64,000 bases of DNA from CBDCUW01 sp965222745. GTDB lineage: Bacteria; Planctomycetota; Planctomycetia; Pirellulales; Pirellulaceae. The stretch covers positions 1 through 64,000 of the forward strand of contig CBDCUW010000002.1 in NCBI GenBank assembly GCA_965222745.1, in the 5' to 3' direction. A program made the translations under genes and the position numbers. Below the pieces are notes generated by a model, which saw only the letters and a program-made list of their open reading frames with translations, searched no databases and was not told where the DNA came from. Shown here piece by piece: positions 29,031 to 37,979 of this stretch; positions within the stretch are counted from its first letter, which is position 1, and every line of letters starts with the position of its first letter.

Positions 29031-30263
29031 TTAGGGACCGCGAATTCGGGGATTGGCCGAAGCAGATCGAATCAACGTGATCTTTGGACGCGTCGGTTCC
29101 AACGTTGTGCATTCGAGTTCGCTGCCGCAGCAAGGACACAACTGCGAGTCGATCCCCAGGGTTTCGACCAGCCATTGTTGCAGTGATTGAGCCATCTTTT
29201 CTTTCGGTTCAGCCGCACCGAGAAGAACTCGGATTTGAGCGAGTTTCTTTCGACGATGACCGTTGGACAGAAACCCATAGTGCCGAATCCGCATAAATCG
29301 GTCCGGCAGCACGTGGCATAGGAAGCGACCAATGAATTCGCTTGCACTGATCGTTTCCAGTTTTAACCGGTCGCCATCGGTTCGATCCCGATAGCGAAAC
29401 GTCACTTGTCCATCGCGATAGCCAACAATACGTTCATTGGAGATTGCCACGCGGTGCGTGTAACGACTCAAGTAGTCGAGCACCTTTCGCGGACCGGCAA
29501 AGGGCCGCTTGCTATAAATGACCCAAGACTTTCGGCGTAATTTCCGGAGCAATGCGGCAAATGAGAATTCGCTTGCTTGCAGCGATGCTGGAATTGCGAG
29601 TTGTCCCGCCTGGACGAGGCGGTCGAATCCCTCCAGAAACTTTCCGCGAAACTTCTTGCTCAGTGCTCGCACGGGAAACAGAAATTTCGCGCCTCCGGCC
29701 GTCCATCGCTGGCCGTCGGCAGACAACGCACCCGACGCAATCAAACAGTGAATGTGAAAGTGGGGGCGTAAGAGCTGGTCCCAGCTGTGCAAGAGGAGCG
29801 TGAATCCGACTTGTCCCCCAAGTTCGCCTCGGCCAAATTCCAGAAGTGTTTCTGCCACGCAGTCAAACAACAGTCTCAACAGCGCGCGCTGATTCTCTTC
29901 GCTGGCCAGCACCCACTTGTTCAGTTCGTGTGGCAGCGTAAACACTTGATGGAAATAGGGGACGGGCAACAGTTCAGCGGATCGAGCTAAACGCCAAGCT
30001 TCCTTGACTTGGGTCTGGCACTTAGGGCAATGACGATTGCGGCAACTGTGATACAGGTATCGCTCAAAACCACATGACCTGCACAGCTGGCGGTGACCGC
30101 CGAGTGTCGCGGTTCGGCAATTGACCACCGCCCGCATCACTTTGAGGTGGCGTTCGGGGAGACGATGTGTCCGGAGAAACTCGTTGCCGTGACCGGCGAA
30201 GATGTCGGCCAGTTCGATCTTCTGCGCTGCCGCCCTCACGTCGAGTGACGCAATGGGCGGCAT
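29031..30263 (-). CDS. IS91-family rolling-circle transposase
   Basis: A 410-residue Y1-type HUH transposase. An N-terminal zinc-binding cluster is seen in CRSCGFERYLYHSCRNRHCPKCQ, the HUH histidines in RPHFHIHCL, and the conserved tyrosine region in LDYLSRYTHRVAISNERIV. These nick one strand and form a 5'-phosphotyrosine link during rolling-circle transposition. The C-terminus has another CPCC motif (LCPCCGSELEC). Length is normal and the frame is intact. It starts 5 bp downstream of the recombinase reading frame, as in other IS91-like elements that carry an accessory integrase. Confidence 0.92.
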   Translation of the reverse strand: MPPIASLDVRAAAQKIELADIFAGHGNEFLRTHRLPERHLKVMRAVVNCRTATLGGHRQLCRSCGFERYLYHSCRNRHCPKCQTQVKEAWRLARSAELLPVPYFHQVFTLPHELNKWVLASEENQRALLRLLFDCVAETLLEFGRGELGGQVGFTLLLHSWDQLLRPHFHIHCLIASGALSADGQRWTAGGAKFLFPVRALSKKFRGKFLEGFDRLVQAGQLAIPASLQASEFSFAALLRKLRRKSWVIYSKRPFAGPRKVLDYLSRYTHRVAISNERIVGYRDGQVTFRYRDRTDGDRLKLETISASEFIGRFLCHVLPDRFMRIRHYGFLSNGHRRKKLAQIRVLLGAAEPKEKMAQSLQQWLVETLGIDSQLCPCCGSELECTTLEPTRPKITLIRSASANPRIRGP

Positions 30264-30268
30264 GATTG

Positions 30269-30593
30269 TTACGCTTCCCTATCGCCTGCTGGTTCCGAGG
30301 GAGCATCATCGGGCATCCGCAACAGGTCAAAGGGGCTACGGATTCCTTGAAGGTGCCGGTTGGTGACGTGCAAGTACTTGGCGGTGACCGAGAGACTGCG
30401 ATGGCCCATCAACTGAGAAAGCGTTACCACATCAACGCCGGATTCCAAAAGATGCGTTGCGAAAGAATGCCGCAGCGAATGGATTCCGTGGCCAGTCTGG
30501 ATGCCCGCTTTCTTCTTGGCCGCGTAGTAAACGCTCTGTGCGGATGTTGTGGACATCTTGGACCCGCTACGGTTTGGAAAGAGCAATCCATGC
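30269..30593 (-). pseudogene. 3' part of IS21-split tyrosine recombinase
   Basis: Encodes the C-terminal catalytic half: HSLRHSFATHLLESGVDVVTLSQLMGH with the conserved H-x-x-R and the following histidine, then the nucleophile in SVTAKYLHV. It cannot be made as a whole enzyme because the N-terminal part is beyond the IS21. Removing the IS21 and one CCATGC copy gives an uninterrupted frame across TLRPHGLLFPNRSG. Confidence 0.88.
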
Positions 30594-30658
30594 TGTCATC
30601 AGGCGCTTTAAAACCAGCCACTTATGGGCGCTTCAAAACCGGCCATTTTGAGTCTGGA

Positions 30659-31507
30659 TTACTTGTTTGAAGACTTCTGATCTTGTTCTTCGGCTTTCGA
30701 GCCGATGGGCGCTTTGGCTGGTTTTGAACCTTTTCCATTTTTCCTCGACCCGGTGGGCGCTTTGGCTGGTTTTGAATCGCTCCCGCGATCTCGCAGTCGG
30801 TAGCTCTTGCCCGTAATCGTGAAGATTTGCGAGTGATGCAGGAACCGATCCAGGATGGCGGTTGCGGTCGGAACGTCCCCCAGCAATTTGCCCCAATCTT
30901 CTAGCGGTCTATTCGACGTCATCATCGTGCTGCGCGTTTCGTAGCGACGCATCACGATCTCGAACAGAAATTCGCCACTGCGTTTGGGCAACTGCTTCAT
31001 CCCGAAGTCATCGATGATCAACAGGTCCGGCTTCAAGTATCGGTTCATCACTCGCTCATGTCCCTCCATCGCTTCATCGTGTAAGAAGTCTCGCACGACG
31101 TCGAAGATGCTTCGGTACAGAACCAAGTTGCCAAGCTTGATCAACTGATAGCCCAGCGCTTGGACGATATGACTTTTTCCAGTTCCGGGCGCGCCGCACA
31201 GCAACACGTCGCGGGCTTCGCGAATGAAGTGTCCTCTTGCCAGTTCAAACACATCCTTCTGCTTAATCGATGGGTTGAAAGACCAGTCAAAATCCTCCAA
31301 TGTTTTCAAGTCCCGAAACCCGGCTGCCTTGATGCGCCGAGCCAACTGACGTTCCCCGCGCACAAGCATCTCGTCTTGCAACACCAGTTCCAGAAACTCT
31401 GAATGAGTGAGATGATTGCTCTGCGCTTCATGCAAGCGAACCTCCAGCGTCTGAGCCAATCCCGAAAGACGCAGCTTCTTGAGAGTTGATAGTAACGATT
31501 CATTCAT
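30659..31507 (-). CDS. istB: IS21 helper ATPase IstB
   Basis: A 282-residue AAA+ ATPase related to DnaC that directs IstA to its target. Walker A is GAPGTGKSH, Walker B is LLIIDDFG, followed by RYETRSTMMTSNRPLEDW with the sensor region. The ATG overlaps the istA stop by 4 bp. The C-terminus is unusual: about 45 residues beyond the fold carry two copies of SKPAKAPxGS, encoded by the same TGGCTGGTTTTGA repeat that makes up the ends of the element. The catalytic part looks intact. Confidence 0.93.
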   Translation of the reverse strand: MNESLLSTLKKLRLSGLAQTLEVRLHEAQSNHLTHSEFLELVLQDEMLVRGERQLARRIKAAGFRDLKTLEDFDWSFNPSIKQKDVFELARGHFIREARDVLLCGAPGTGKSHIVQALGYQLIKLGNLVLYRSIFDVVRDFLHDEAMEGHERVMNRYLKPDLLIIDDFGMKQLPKRSGEFLFEIVMRRYETRSTMMTSNRPLEDWGKLLGDVPTATAILDRFLHHSQIFTITGKSYRLRDRGSDSKPAKAPTGSRKNGKGSKPAKAPIGSKAEEQDQKSSNK

Positions 31508-33066
31508 AGCTTGGCCTCCTTGCCAAAGTGAACGCGGACAACATCTCCGTAGTCCGATAGGTTACGGATGATTGGATGGTCTTCAAGAAACTCGAACTGT
31601 TCTTGGTCGGGGCCGGCATGCTTGATCAGTTTGCGAATCGTTGCCAATCGGTATTCGCCGTAGGAGTGCGCCGTCCGGCAAGCTTGTTCAATCGACTCAC
31701 TGGAATGTTTGCCCGAGAGATTCAGCAGCCCTTGCAGAACACGCACTGATTGCACACCGCGAGCGGCCACCAGGGCGCGCGACCAGGCACGCGTTTGGGG
31801 CCCAATGATGCCGACTTTTTGAAGCAACCACTCGGTGCCACGCTCCACCACACTGATCTTTTCCGAGGCGATGTGCTGGCTGAGCGTACTGAACTTCCCC
31901 TGGGCTGCTCTGGCGTGCGTGCAGATCGGTTTCATCGAATCGCTGTAGATACGCACCAGATGCGAGTTCCAGCGAACCCACACTTCGCGACCCAGGTACT
32001 CAGGTGGAACACTGTAGTAGGACTTGTCGACGGCGACATGTCCATCGCGACTGACGATCCGTTGGCCTTCTTTGAAACTTGGGAAACGTTCGGCCGGCAG
32101 TTCCCCTAACGCACTGCGTTCTTCCTCCTGAAACATCTTTAGCACTTGACGCTTGGTCGTGCCGTGAAGTCGAGTGTCGGCGACCGTCCGTTCCCAGTGT
32201 TGCAGATGATCGTTCTGCTTTTCTAAGCTCTCGAAGGAGCGGCCCTTGAGCGCGTTCTCTTGGACATAGTCGACGCCCCGTTCCACTTTGCCTTTATGCC
32301 GCGGCATGCGTGGCCTGGTCGGCAACAGAACCGTGCCGTAATGCTCGCAGAACGACTGCAGCTTGGGATTGAGTTCGGGATCGTACCAGTCGGCTTTGAG
32401 AACGGCTGCTTTCAGGTTGTCCGGAACCAGCGTCTTGGGAACGCCGCCGAAGTGCATGAAGGCATTCTCAAGACACTGAATGAAGTTGTCGGTGGTTTGC
32501 CGATAAACGACCTCGCTGTAAGCCTTGCGTGAGTAACTCAGGACAACGCGAATCACGTGCGTCTTGCGACGTCGCCCCTCGCTGTCAACGATCCTTGCAC
32601 CAGTGCCAAAGTCGATTTGCGCCTCTTCGCCTGGTGCCACTTCGATACGCCGAAACGGGAGCGGCTGAGCCCGCTTGAGTTTGGCGACGTATCGGCGAAC
32701 GCTGTGATACTGGGCGGTGAATCCGTGATCGCCAACCAGATCTTGAAAGATCCTCTGCGCCGAAAGACCCTGTTCGAGCTTGGCCAGAATCAGCTCATGG
32801 AACTGAGCACATTGGCTTCGCGACCCGATGGGCGCTTTGGCTGGTTTTGAATCGTCGCCAGGATGCTCAGACCCGATGGGCGCTTTGGCTGGTTTTGAAT
32901 CATCCGAGCCGATGGGCGCTTTGGCCGGTTTTGCCTGCTCTTGCAGGTACTTGGCCACCGACTCTCGGTTGATGCCAAGTTCCCTGGCGATCCGTCGTTG
33001 GGACCACCCCTGTTCGTGCAAAGTCTTAATTGACAACACCTTAGCCACCTGTAGTTGATTCGCCAT
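31504..33066 (-). CDS. istA: IS21 transposase IstA
   Basis: A 520-residue DDE integrase. N-terminal helix-turn-helix: HEQGWSQRRIARELGINRESVAKYL. Catalytic residues: EAQIDFGTG (D), LVPDNLKAAV (D), RHKGKVERGVDY (E). The start is ATG 33066 with AAGGAAAC upstream, rather than a frame extension to 33120 that would enter the terminal repeats. Between the HTH and the next helical domain there is an insertion of about 35 residues made of three SKPAKAPIGS-type repeats, absent from usual IstA proteins and encoded by copies of the terminal repeat core. Confidence 0.92.
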   Translation of the reverse strand: MANQLQVAKVLSIKTLHEQGWSQRRIARELGINRESVAKYLQEQAKPAKAPIGSDDSKPAKAPIGSEHPGDDSKPAKAPIGSRSQCAQFHELILAKLEQGLSAQRIFQDLVGDHGFTAQYHSVRRYVAKLKRAQPLPFRRIEVAPGEEAQIDFGTGARIVDSEGRRRKTHVIRVVLSYSRKAYSEVVYRQTTDNFIQCLENAFMHFGGVPKTLVPDNLKAAVLKADWYDPELNPKLQSFCEHYGTVLLPTRPRMPRHKGKVERGVDYVQENALKGRSFESLEKQNDHLQHWERTVADTRLHGTTKRQVLKMFQEEERSALGELPAERFPSFKEGQRIVSRDGHVAVDKSYYSVPPEYLGREVWVRWNSHLVRIYSDSMKPICTHARAAQGKFSTLSQHIASEKISVVERGTEWLLQKVGIIGPQTRAWSRALVAARGVQSVRVLQGLLNLSGKHSSESIEQACRTAHSYGEYRLATIRKLIKHAGPDQEQFEFLEDHPIIRNLSDYGDVVRVHFGKEAKL

Positions 33067-33174
33067 GCAGTTCGTTTCCTTGCTCCGGAGTGAGCAGGGA
33101 AACGTACACGGACGACTCAAAAGTGGCTGGTTTTCAAGCGCTCATTGGTGGCTGGTTTTGGGCGCTCGGTGACA

Positions 33175-33743
33175 CCATGCGGCCGAAGTGTCAACCAGTA
33201 GGATCGCAACTCTGCCAGCAATCGCTCCGAAAGCAGTGTGAATCGATCTTTGTTCCCTTTTCCGGAGCGGACGTGGATCAGCATTCTCTGAGAATGAATG
33301 TCTTTGACTTCGAGGCTGACCAACTCAGAAACTCGAACTCCCGCGGAATAGGATGTCATCATCATCACACGATGCTTCTGGTTGGAGATTGCACTGATTA
33401 AGTCCGCTACTTCGCTCCTGCTGTGCGGCTCAGGCAAGCGACCGGACCGTTTGGTTCGGATGCGAAGGTTAAAGTCGGGTTGACGCACGACTTGTTGATA
33501 GAAAAACTTGATCCCGGCCAGTCGCACATCGACTGTGCTGGCAGCGAGCTTGCGAACCGCGATCAAGTAGTAGATGAATTCACGAACTTCATCACGCGAA
33601 ATGTGGTCCGGAGATCGACCATAGTGTTTACTGAGTTGCTCAACCGATGCGAGGTACGCCTTGACGGTATGTTCGGACAACCGCTGCAATTGCATCTCGC
33701 GAATCATCTTTTGACGCAGCGGTGAAATACGATTTTCAGACAT
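33175..33743 (-). pseudogene. 5' part of IS21-split tyrosine recombinase
   Basis: ATG 33743 starts MSENRISPLRQKMIREMQL. The core-binding SAM-like domain follows (RLSEHTVKAYLASVEQLSKHYG, FIYYLIAVRKLAASTVD), then the first catalytic arginine in SYSAGVRVSELVSL and the lysine region RSGKGNKDRFTLLS. The frame enters the IS21 and ends after PKPATNERLKTSHF. Joined to 30269-30593 it gives a phage-integrase-type protein of about 300 residues, usual length. Confidence 0.88.
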
Positions 33744-33801
33744 GGAACGGCTCCCAGAGTAAACGGAGAAACATTGAACGAATCTCCGAGGGAGCCGTTC
33801 C
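33744..33801. repeat. Long hairpin at putative IS91 5' end
   Basis: Perfect 12-bp arms GGAACGGCTCCC (33744-33755) and GGGAGCCGTTCC (33790-33801), with an inner CGGAGA/TCTCCG stem. It abuts the recombinase start codon, so it would also sit in its 5' leader. Confidence 0.7.
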
Positions 33802-33837
33802 ATCGTTCACATGCAAGCGAAACGCGAAAGCGCGCAC

Positions 33838-33868
33838 AAAAAAAGCCCAACTCAGGTAACGAGTTGAG
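33838..33868 (-). terminator. Intrinsic terminator of the PEP-CTERM gene
   Basis: On the minus strand, CAACTC and GAGTTG form a stem, followed by GGGC and a run of seven T. It is 52 bp beyond the stop at 33920. A second stem AACCGC/GCGGTT lies just before it. Confidence 0.7.
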
Positions 33869-33919
33869 CGATTCGGTAGACTTAACCGCCTCCCGCGAAG
33901 CGGTTTAGTTCAAGAAAAC

Positions 33920-34486
33920 TTATCGGCAATCGCCTGGAGAACGCGGTTCGCGAACATCCGCTTTTGTGAGACGTTTACGGTGAAGAAGGGAGCACGCGGC
34001 TAGGCCGAGTATCGAAAGGCAACTCGTCGGTTCTGGGACAGTTGCAACTGGCCCCGTTGTTACGCCAGTGACAAATTTGATATCGAAAGTCTGATCGTCA
34101 AAGCCAAGCACATCGTAAGATATCTGACCAGGACTAAAGTTGCTGATGAATGCGAAGGTGGCGGAGTTGCCCGGCGCAATGTCGAAATTGGGACTCGGCG
34201 ATTCCCAGACTATCAGCTCGTCACCTGGGACGTATGATACAAGCCAGCCCGGTGGGGCAATAATGTCTCGAATTTCGACTGATGAAGAAATCGCTAGTCT
34301 GAAACCAATCGCACTGATGTCGCTAGATAATTTGCTGTCCACAGTGTAAGTGTACTCGAAGCCGACAATGGTGTCTCCGACGACATTGTTGCTCACGGTA
34401 GTGATTAGGCCAGCGCTCGCCGTGCGCGAAATGCTGGAGCAGGAAACACCTGAGAGTATGGTCAATATAAATAGTATATTCTTCAT
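33920..34486 (-). CDS. PEP-CTERM exported protein
   Basis: A 188-residue secreted protein. ATG 34486 has GGAGG at the right distance (34494-34498), so an upstream in-frame codon is rejected. The N-terminus is a signal peptide (MKNILFILTILSGVSCSS; the cysteine could be a lipobox but context favours ordinary cleavage). The C-terminal sorting tag is VPEPTSCLSILGLAACSLLHRKR: PEP box, hydrophobic stretch, basic tail, the signal for the exosortase/PEP-CTERM system. A tail of 16 extra residues after RKR is slightly unusual. The middle is a beta-sandwich-like region. Its exosortase is not in this window. Confidence 0.85.
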   Translation of the reverse strand: MKNILFILTILSGVSCSSISRTASAGLITTVSNNVVGDTIVGFEYTYTVDSKLSSDISAIGFRLAISSSVEIRDIIAPPGWLVSYVPGDELIVWESPSPNFDIAPGNSATFAFISNFSPGQISYDVLGFDDQTFDIKFVTGVTTGPVATVPEPTSCLSILGLAACSLLHRKRLTKADVREPRSPGDCR

Positions 34487-34506
34487 TTTTCGTCCTCCAA
34501 ATCGCA

Positions 34507-36345
34507 CTAGAACCGAGGGTGCCAGTCGGCCACGTAATCAAACCATCGGACACCGTAGAGTAGTGCCGTTTCTGGGTTGGGCTCTGCAATGGTCTCGCTA
34601 CCTTGCACTACAACCGAATATTTTCCGCCCGAACCAACAATAAATGCATTTTGCCGGTAAGCTAACCCACTTCGAGTCTGACCGTCAAATGGAGATCGGA
34701 TTCGTATATTGGATGACAGGCTTTTGGACCAGCCGCTGCCGGTAAGCGGCGGCACAGGTTTGAAACCGTTTCTAAATAGCCAAAGTAGAGCCTGCCGGTA
34801 TGTTGCATTAGTCAATACTGTTTTGACTGGTGGAATTGGATCATAGAGGTGCACAGACTGAGTATCGACGCCGATCCCACTATTGCGATTGTTCTGAAAG
34901 GTCCTCTCAAACAGATTTCGATCAGGATCGATCATCATGCCGATCGTAACTTTGCCCGACCATGGCGGAAGCGTGTTTGGCCATGTGGAAACAGGCAACA
35001 TTTCAAGCTTAAAGGACAATTCATCCCCTGACGCAAGCGAAGAAAGAACAGTCGTTCCTATTTCGAAGTCGACCGTGGGGTCGATGACGTTGTCGAACGA
35101 CAAATACACGGCGACTGTTACCGGACCAGAGTCGCCGCGTCCTTGGTTGCGAATAGTTCCGAATACCTCATAGCTTGCATTGGTAGGGAGTGGGCCATTC
35201 TCTGCGCCTATACTGTCGCTGGGAACTTTGTAGTGAAAAGAGGTTCCAACTAGGTCCGCGAGCGCGACGACTGCTTGATTATTTGCTTCATTAGTTTCTT
35301 CAATTTGGTCAAGTGCGTCGGCTACAAGTAGCAGGTGTGGACGAGTTGGGTCAGGACGTGTGGTGATTGGAATCGAGAGTGAAGCCGACCCCGCCGAATT
35401 GGGCATAGTGAAAATCGTAGCTGAAGTTAGCAATCGATCCGATTCGTCAAATTGCTCGTCTGTGGATTGATATAGATGAGCTGAAAAAGGGCCAGGATTC
35501 TCGTTCACCGAGTATTGAAACAACACCGATGTTCCGTCCGTAGTGCGTGCTGCGTGAATCACGATGTCCGGACTTCGTGTCGGTACGTAATTGTAGGTTA
35601 CGGACGCGTTGTACGAAGCAAGGCCATCAACAATTCCGATTTCCAGTGCGTCGCTCCGAGTGGTCAACCGGATCTGCGCCTGTATACGCAGCTCGGCAGT
35701 TCCTGCCTCGAAGAGCGCCCAATCGTCTGGTCGGACAGGTACATCTGCCGCAAATGTTCCTGCTAATGGTGACTCTCGAACTTCTGTCAGCGGGACGTCA
35801 CGCAATCGCGGAGTTTGAGATCTTGATATGCCTCCGAGCGTACGCGCATCTTCTGATCTGACGAATGTGCGCAATGTATACCCACGAGAAATTGGAGCAA
35901 AAGTGTTTGGATCCACCGAACTCGAGACACGGCGAATAGTCGGCACAGCCGCCGCAGATACCTCAACTCGGACGCTAACGCCAACTAGCTCCCCAAGAAC
36001 AGATTCAAATCTTGGTATTTTGACCCGTTTTTGAGAAAACGGCCCTCCATCAATTGGCCCCGTTCTTCTCCCCGTGAATGCGAGGTCTGCGGAAAAGTAA
36101 TGCTCCACAGTGGTGATAGCTTGAGATTGCGCGGCGTCAGCATTTTGAACGAAGCTAAGTCCGTCTTCAGTCAGCGAGGCGTTGCTTGTTGCGCCAAACA
36201 CCGATTGCGCAGCACTCGATTCCTCTGTGCTTTGCAATTGACAGGGGCAAAGTGGAACTCCAAGTCCGGTCAGCACTCTTCGCTGTTCGAGTGGTTCTAA
36301 GGTAAGCCTTCGAGTTCTCTGGATACGGCTGCGAACCTGTTTCAC
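34507..36345 (-). CDS. Exported surface protein with choice-of-anchor and CARDB-like domains
   Basis: About 612 residues if begun at GTG 36345, which has AAGGA seven bases upstream; a longer frame to 36411 would need TTG. The N-terminus VKQVRSRIQRTRRL is followed by LEPLEQRRVLTG, the planctomycete export signature. The central part has paired beta domains; two CARDB-like modules are visible (SPDIVIHAARTTDGTSVLFQYSVNENPG with TNEANNQAVV, and FGTIRNQGRGDSGPVTVAVYLS with FERTFQNNRNSG). No catalytic residues seen. It is 20 bp upstream of the PEP-CTERM gene and downstream of kinase copy B on the same strand, so sigma-kinase B may have controlled it. Confidence 0.78.
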   Translation of the reverse strand: MKQVRSRIQRTRRLTLEPLEQRRVLTGLGVPLCPCQLQSTEESSAAQSVFGATSNASLTEDGLSFVQNADAAQSQAITTVEHYFSADLAFTGRRTGPIDGGPFSQKRVKIPRFESVLGELVGVSVRVEVSAAAVPTIRRVSSSVDPNTFAPISRGYTLRTFVRSEDARTLGGISRSQTPRLRDVPLTEVRESPLAGTFAADVPVRPDDWALFEAGTAELRIQAQIRLTTRSDALEIGIVDGLASYNASVTYNYVPTRSPDIVIHAARTTDGTSVLFQYSVNENPGPFSAHLYQSTDEQFDESDRLLTSATIFTMPNSAGSASLSIPITTRPDPTRPHLLLVADALDQIEETNEANNQAVVALADLVGTSFHYKVPSDSIGAENGPLPTNASYEVFGTIRNQGRGDSGPVTVAVYLSFDNVIDPTVDFEIGTTVLSSLASGDELSFKLEMLPVSTWPNTLPPWSGKVTIGMMIDPDRNLFERTFQNNRNSGIGVDTQSVHLYDPIPPVKTVLTNATYRQALLWLFRNGFKPVPPLTGSGWSKSLSSNIRIRSPFDGQTRSGLAYRQNAFIVGSGGKYSVVVQGSETIAEPNPETALLYGVRWFDYVADWHPRF

Positions 36346-36652
36346 GAATTCATCCTTCCGGGATTTTTGATTTCGAGATTCAGCATGGATGCAATTCTCA
36401 TGAGTCCCCAACCTCTATAAGACATCAACGTGTGTTGCTTTGCTCAAGTCGTTCGGTTCACTGTCAATGGGCGCCTGAAACGGACCACCTGACAGTGCAC
36501 GGGTAGTCTAACTAGGCCGTAAGGAATCACAAACGCACGGAATGCGCACATTGATTCATGGGAAAGCCTGTGGTACGCCGTCACTACACATGAGGGAGCA
36601 CGTGTTCTGTGCGTGAGGTGACAACGCACACGATTCAATGCGCAATAAGAAG
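36346..36652. other. Intergenic region, no gene seen
   Basis: Separates the kinase B 3' end from the CARDB-protein gene. It should contain the CARDB gene promoter. A weak inverted repeat is present near 36480 (GACCACCTGACAG); nothing else stands out. Confidence 0.4.
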
Positions 36653-37979
36653 CTACGGGACAAGATCAGGCTTAGAACGCCAAAGCTTTACGCGACCGTT
36701 TACGGGGGCAACGACAATCGTATTGCCGTCGGGTGTAAACTCGACCCAATGAATTGGCTCGGCACTGGCTTTAATTGTCAGAAGTTCGTCACCAGATGTG
36801 GCACTCCAGATTCGCGCTGATCCATCTTGGCCTACGGTCGCAAGTCGGTCGCCCGTGTTGTTAAATGAGACCTTGGTTATTACGTCGATCGGAGTTTCAA
36901 GTTTGTGGATCAACTCCTGTGTATCCATATTCCAAATGCAGATTGCTCCATCTTGACCGCCACTCGCGATTTGCCTGCTTGCCGCCGAATAGTCCACGTC
37001 CCTAACGATCCCATTGTGCCCCCGCAAGCTAGCAACAGCTCCCGACTCTAAATCCCAAACACGCACAATCGCATCATCGCAAGCAGTGATTAGCTGGCCG
37101 GAGCTTCCGGCAAACTTTATACTTCGTACTGCGCCGGGATGTTTGAACTCGGGAGTATGCAGTTGCCAAGTCGCCGTATCCCAAATCATGGTTGTGCCGT
37201 CGCGATCTGCGGTGGCGAGCCGCGTTCCGTCGGTATTGAAACATACCGACAGCACATTGTCCGCGTGCTTGGAAAGGGTGTGGATTTCATCGCCCGTTGA
37301 TACATCCGATACGAGAACGTGATGCTCACTCGAGTACACAAGAATCTCGCCACGATGATCAAAAGCCAACGACGAAACTGGACTCGCTAGACTCAATTCT
37401 TGAACCACTTGGTCTTTTTCTAACGAATGAATTCGAATCTTGTTGAACAGGTTCGGAATTGCGAGGAGCTTTTGGTCCGGTGACAGGGCGATGCATGACT
37501 GAATATGAACACTGTCCTTGATTTCCTCTGCGACTGGGCTGGGGCTGAGACTCCAGAATCGCACGCTCGTATCAAGCGATGCTGTTACGACTCGATCGTC
37601 TGAAAGGAAGATTGCCTGCGTAACGTCATCGGAATGTCCCTTTAGCGGCATGCGAAAAGAGCCATCAGCTAGATTCCAAACCACGGCTGTTTTGTCGGCG
37701 CTTCCAGTTAATAACCGCGAACAATCGTGACTGAAGCAAATCGAGCGAATGTCGTCCGAATGAGCTTGCTTCTCGAAATGAAGCGACAAATTGTCCGCAC
37801 TCCGATAACCAAGAATCCCGGTGTTATCACCACATGCAATACTCTGGCTATCAGGACTAAACTCGACTGAAACAACGGTACGACGAGGTACTTTTGCTTT
37901 TGCAATTTGCGTGACGTACAGTTTCAAGTCTTGAATCTCCACGTCGTAGAGCTGTAACTCACGCCCTCCGACTGCTAGT
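36653..37979 (-). pseudogene. 3' part of IS-split WD40 kinase (copy B)
   Basis: About 440 residues of WD40 repeats matching the second half of the copy A propeller (FSPDSQSIACGDNTGILGY, FSHDCSRLLTGSADKTAVVWN, ending LWRSKPDLVP). It lacks the kinase domain and TM helix. Removing the IS and one GCTAGT copy restores GRKLAVGGRELQLYDVEIQD in frame, equivalent to GRKLAVGGRELLLYDVHVQD in copy A. A start at 37942 could in principle give a soluble propeller. Confidence 0.9.

Larger units (their letters stand above)
30594..33174 (-). mobile_element. IS21-family insertion sequence (2581 bp)
   Basis: Ends are TGTCATCAGGCGCTT (left) and TGTCACCGAGCGC (right, reverse strand), each followed by further subterminal copies of the core AAAACCAGCCA/GCGCT. 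The 6-bp target duplication CCATGC is at 30588-30593 and 33175-33180. It carries istA and istB overlapping by ATGA. It has inserted into the recombinase gene of the IS91-like element. Confidence 0.93.
28751..33801 (-). mobile_element. IS91-like element carrying a recombinase gene, with nested IS21
   Basis: The unit holds an IS91-type transposase (29031-30263) and, 5 bp upstream, a tyrosine recombinase gene split by IS21. Strong hairpins flank it: 28751-28790 on the transposase 3' side and 33744-33801 on the recombinase 5' side. IS91 elements move by rolling-circle replication and have hairpins rather than long inverted repeats at their ends. Exact ends are not determined; no target duplication is expected. 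Confidence 0.65.
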
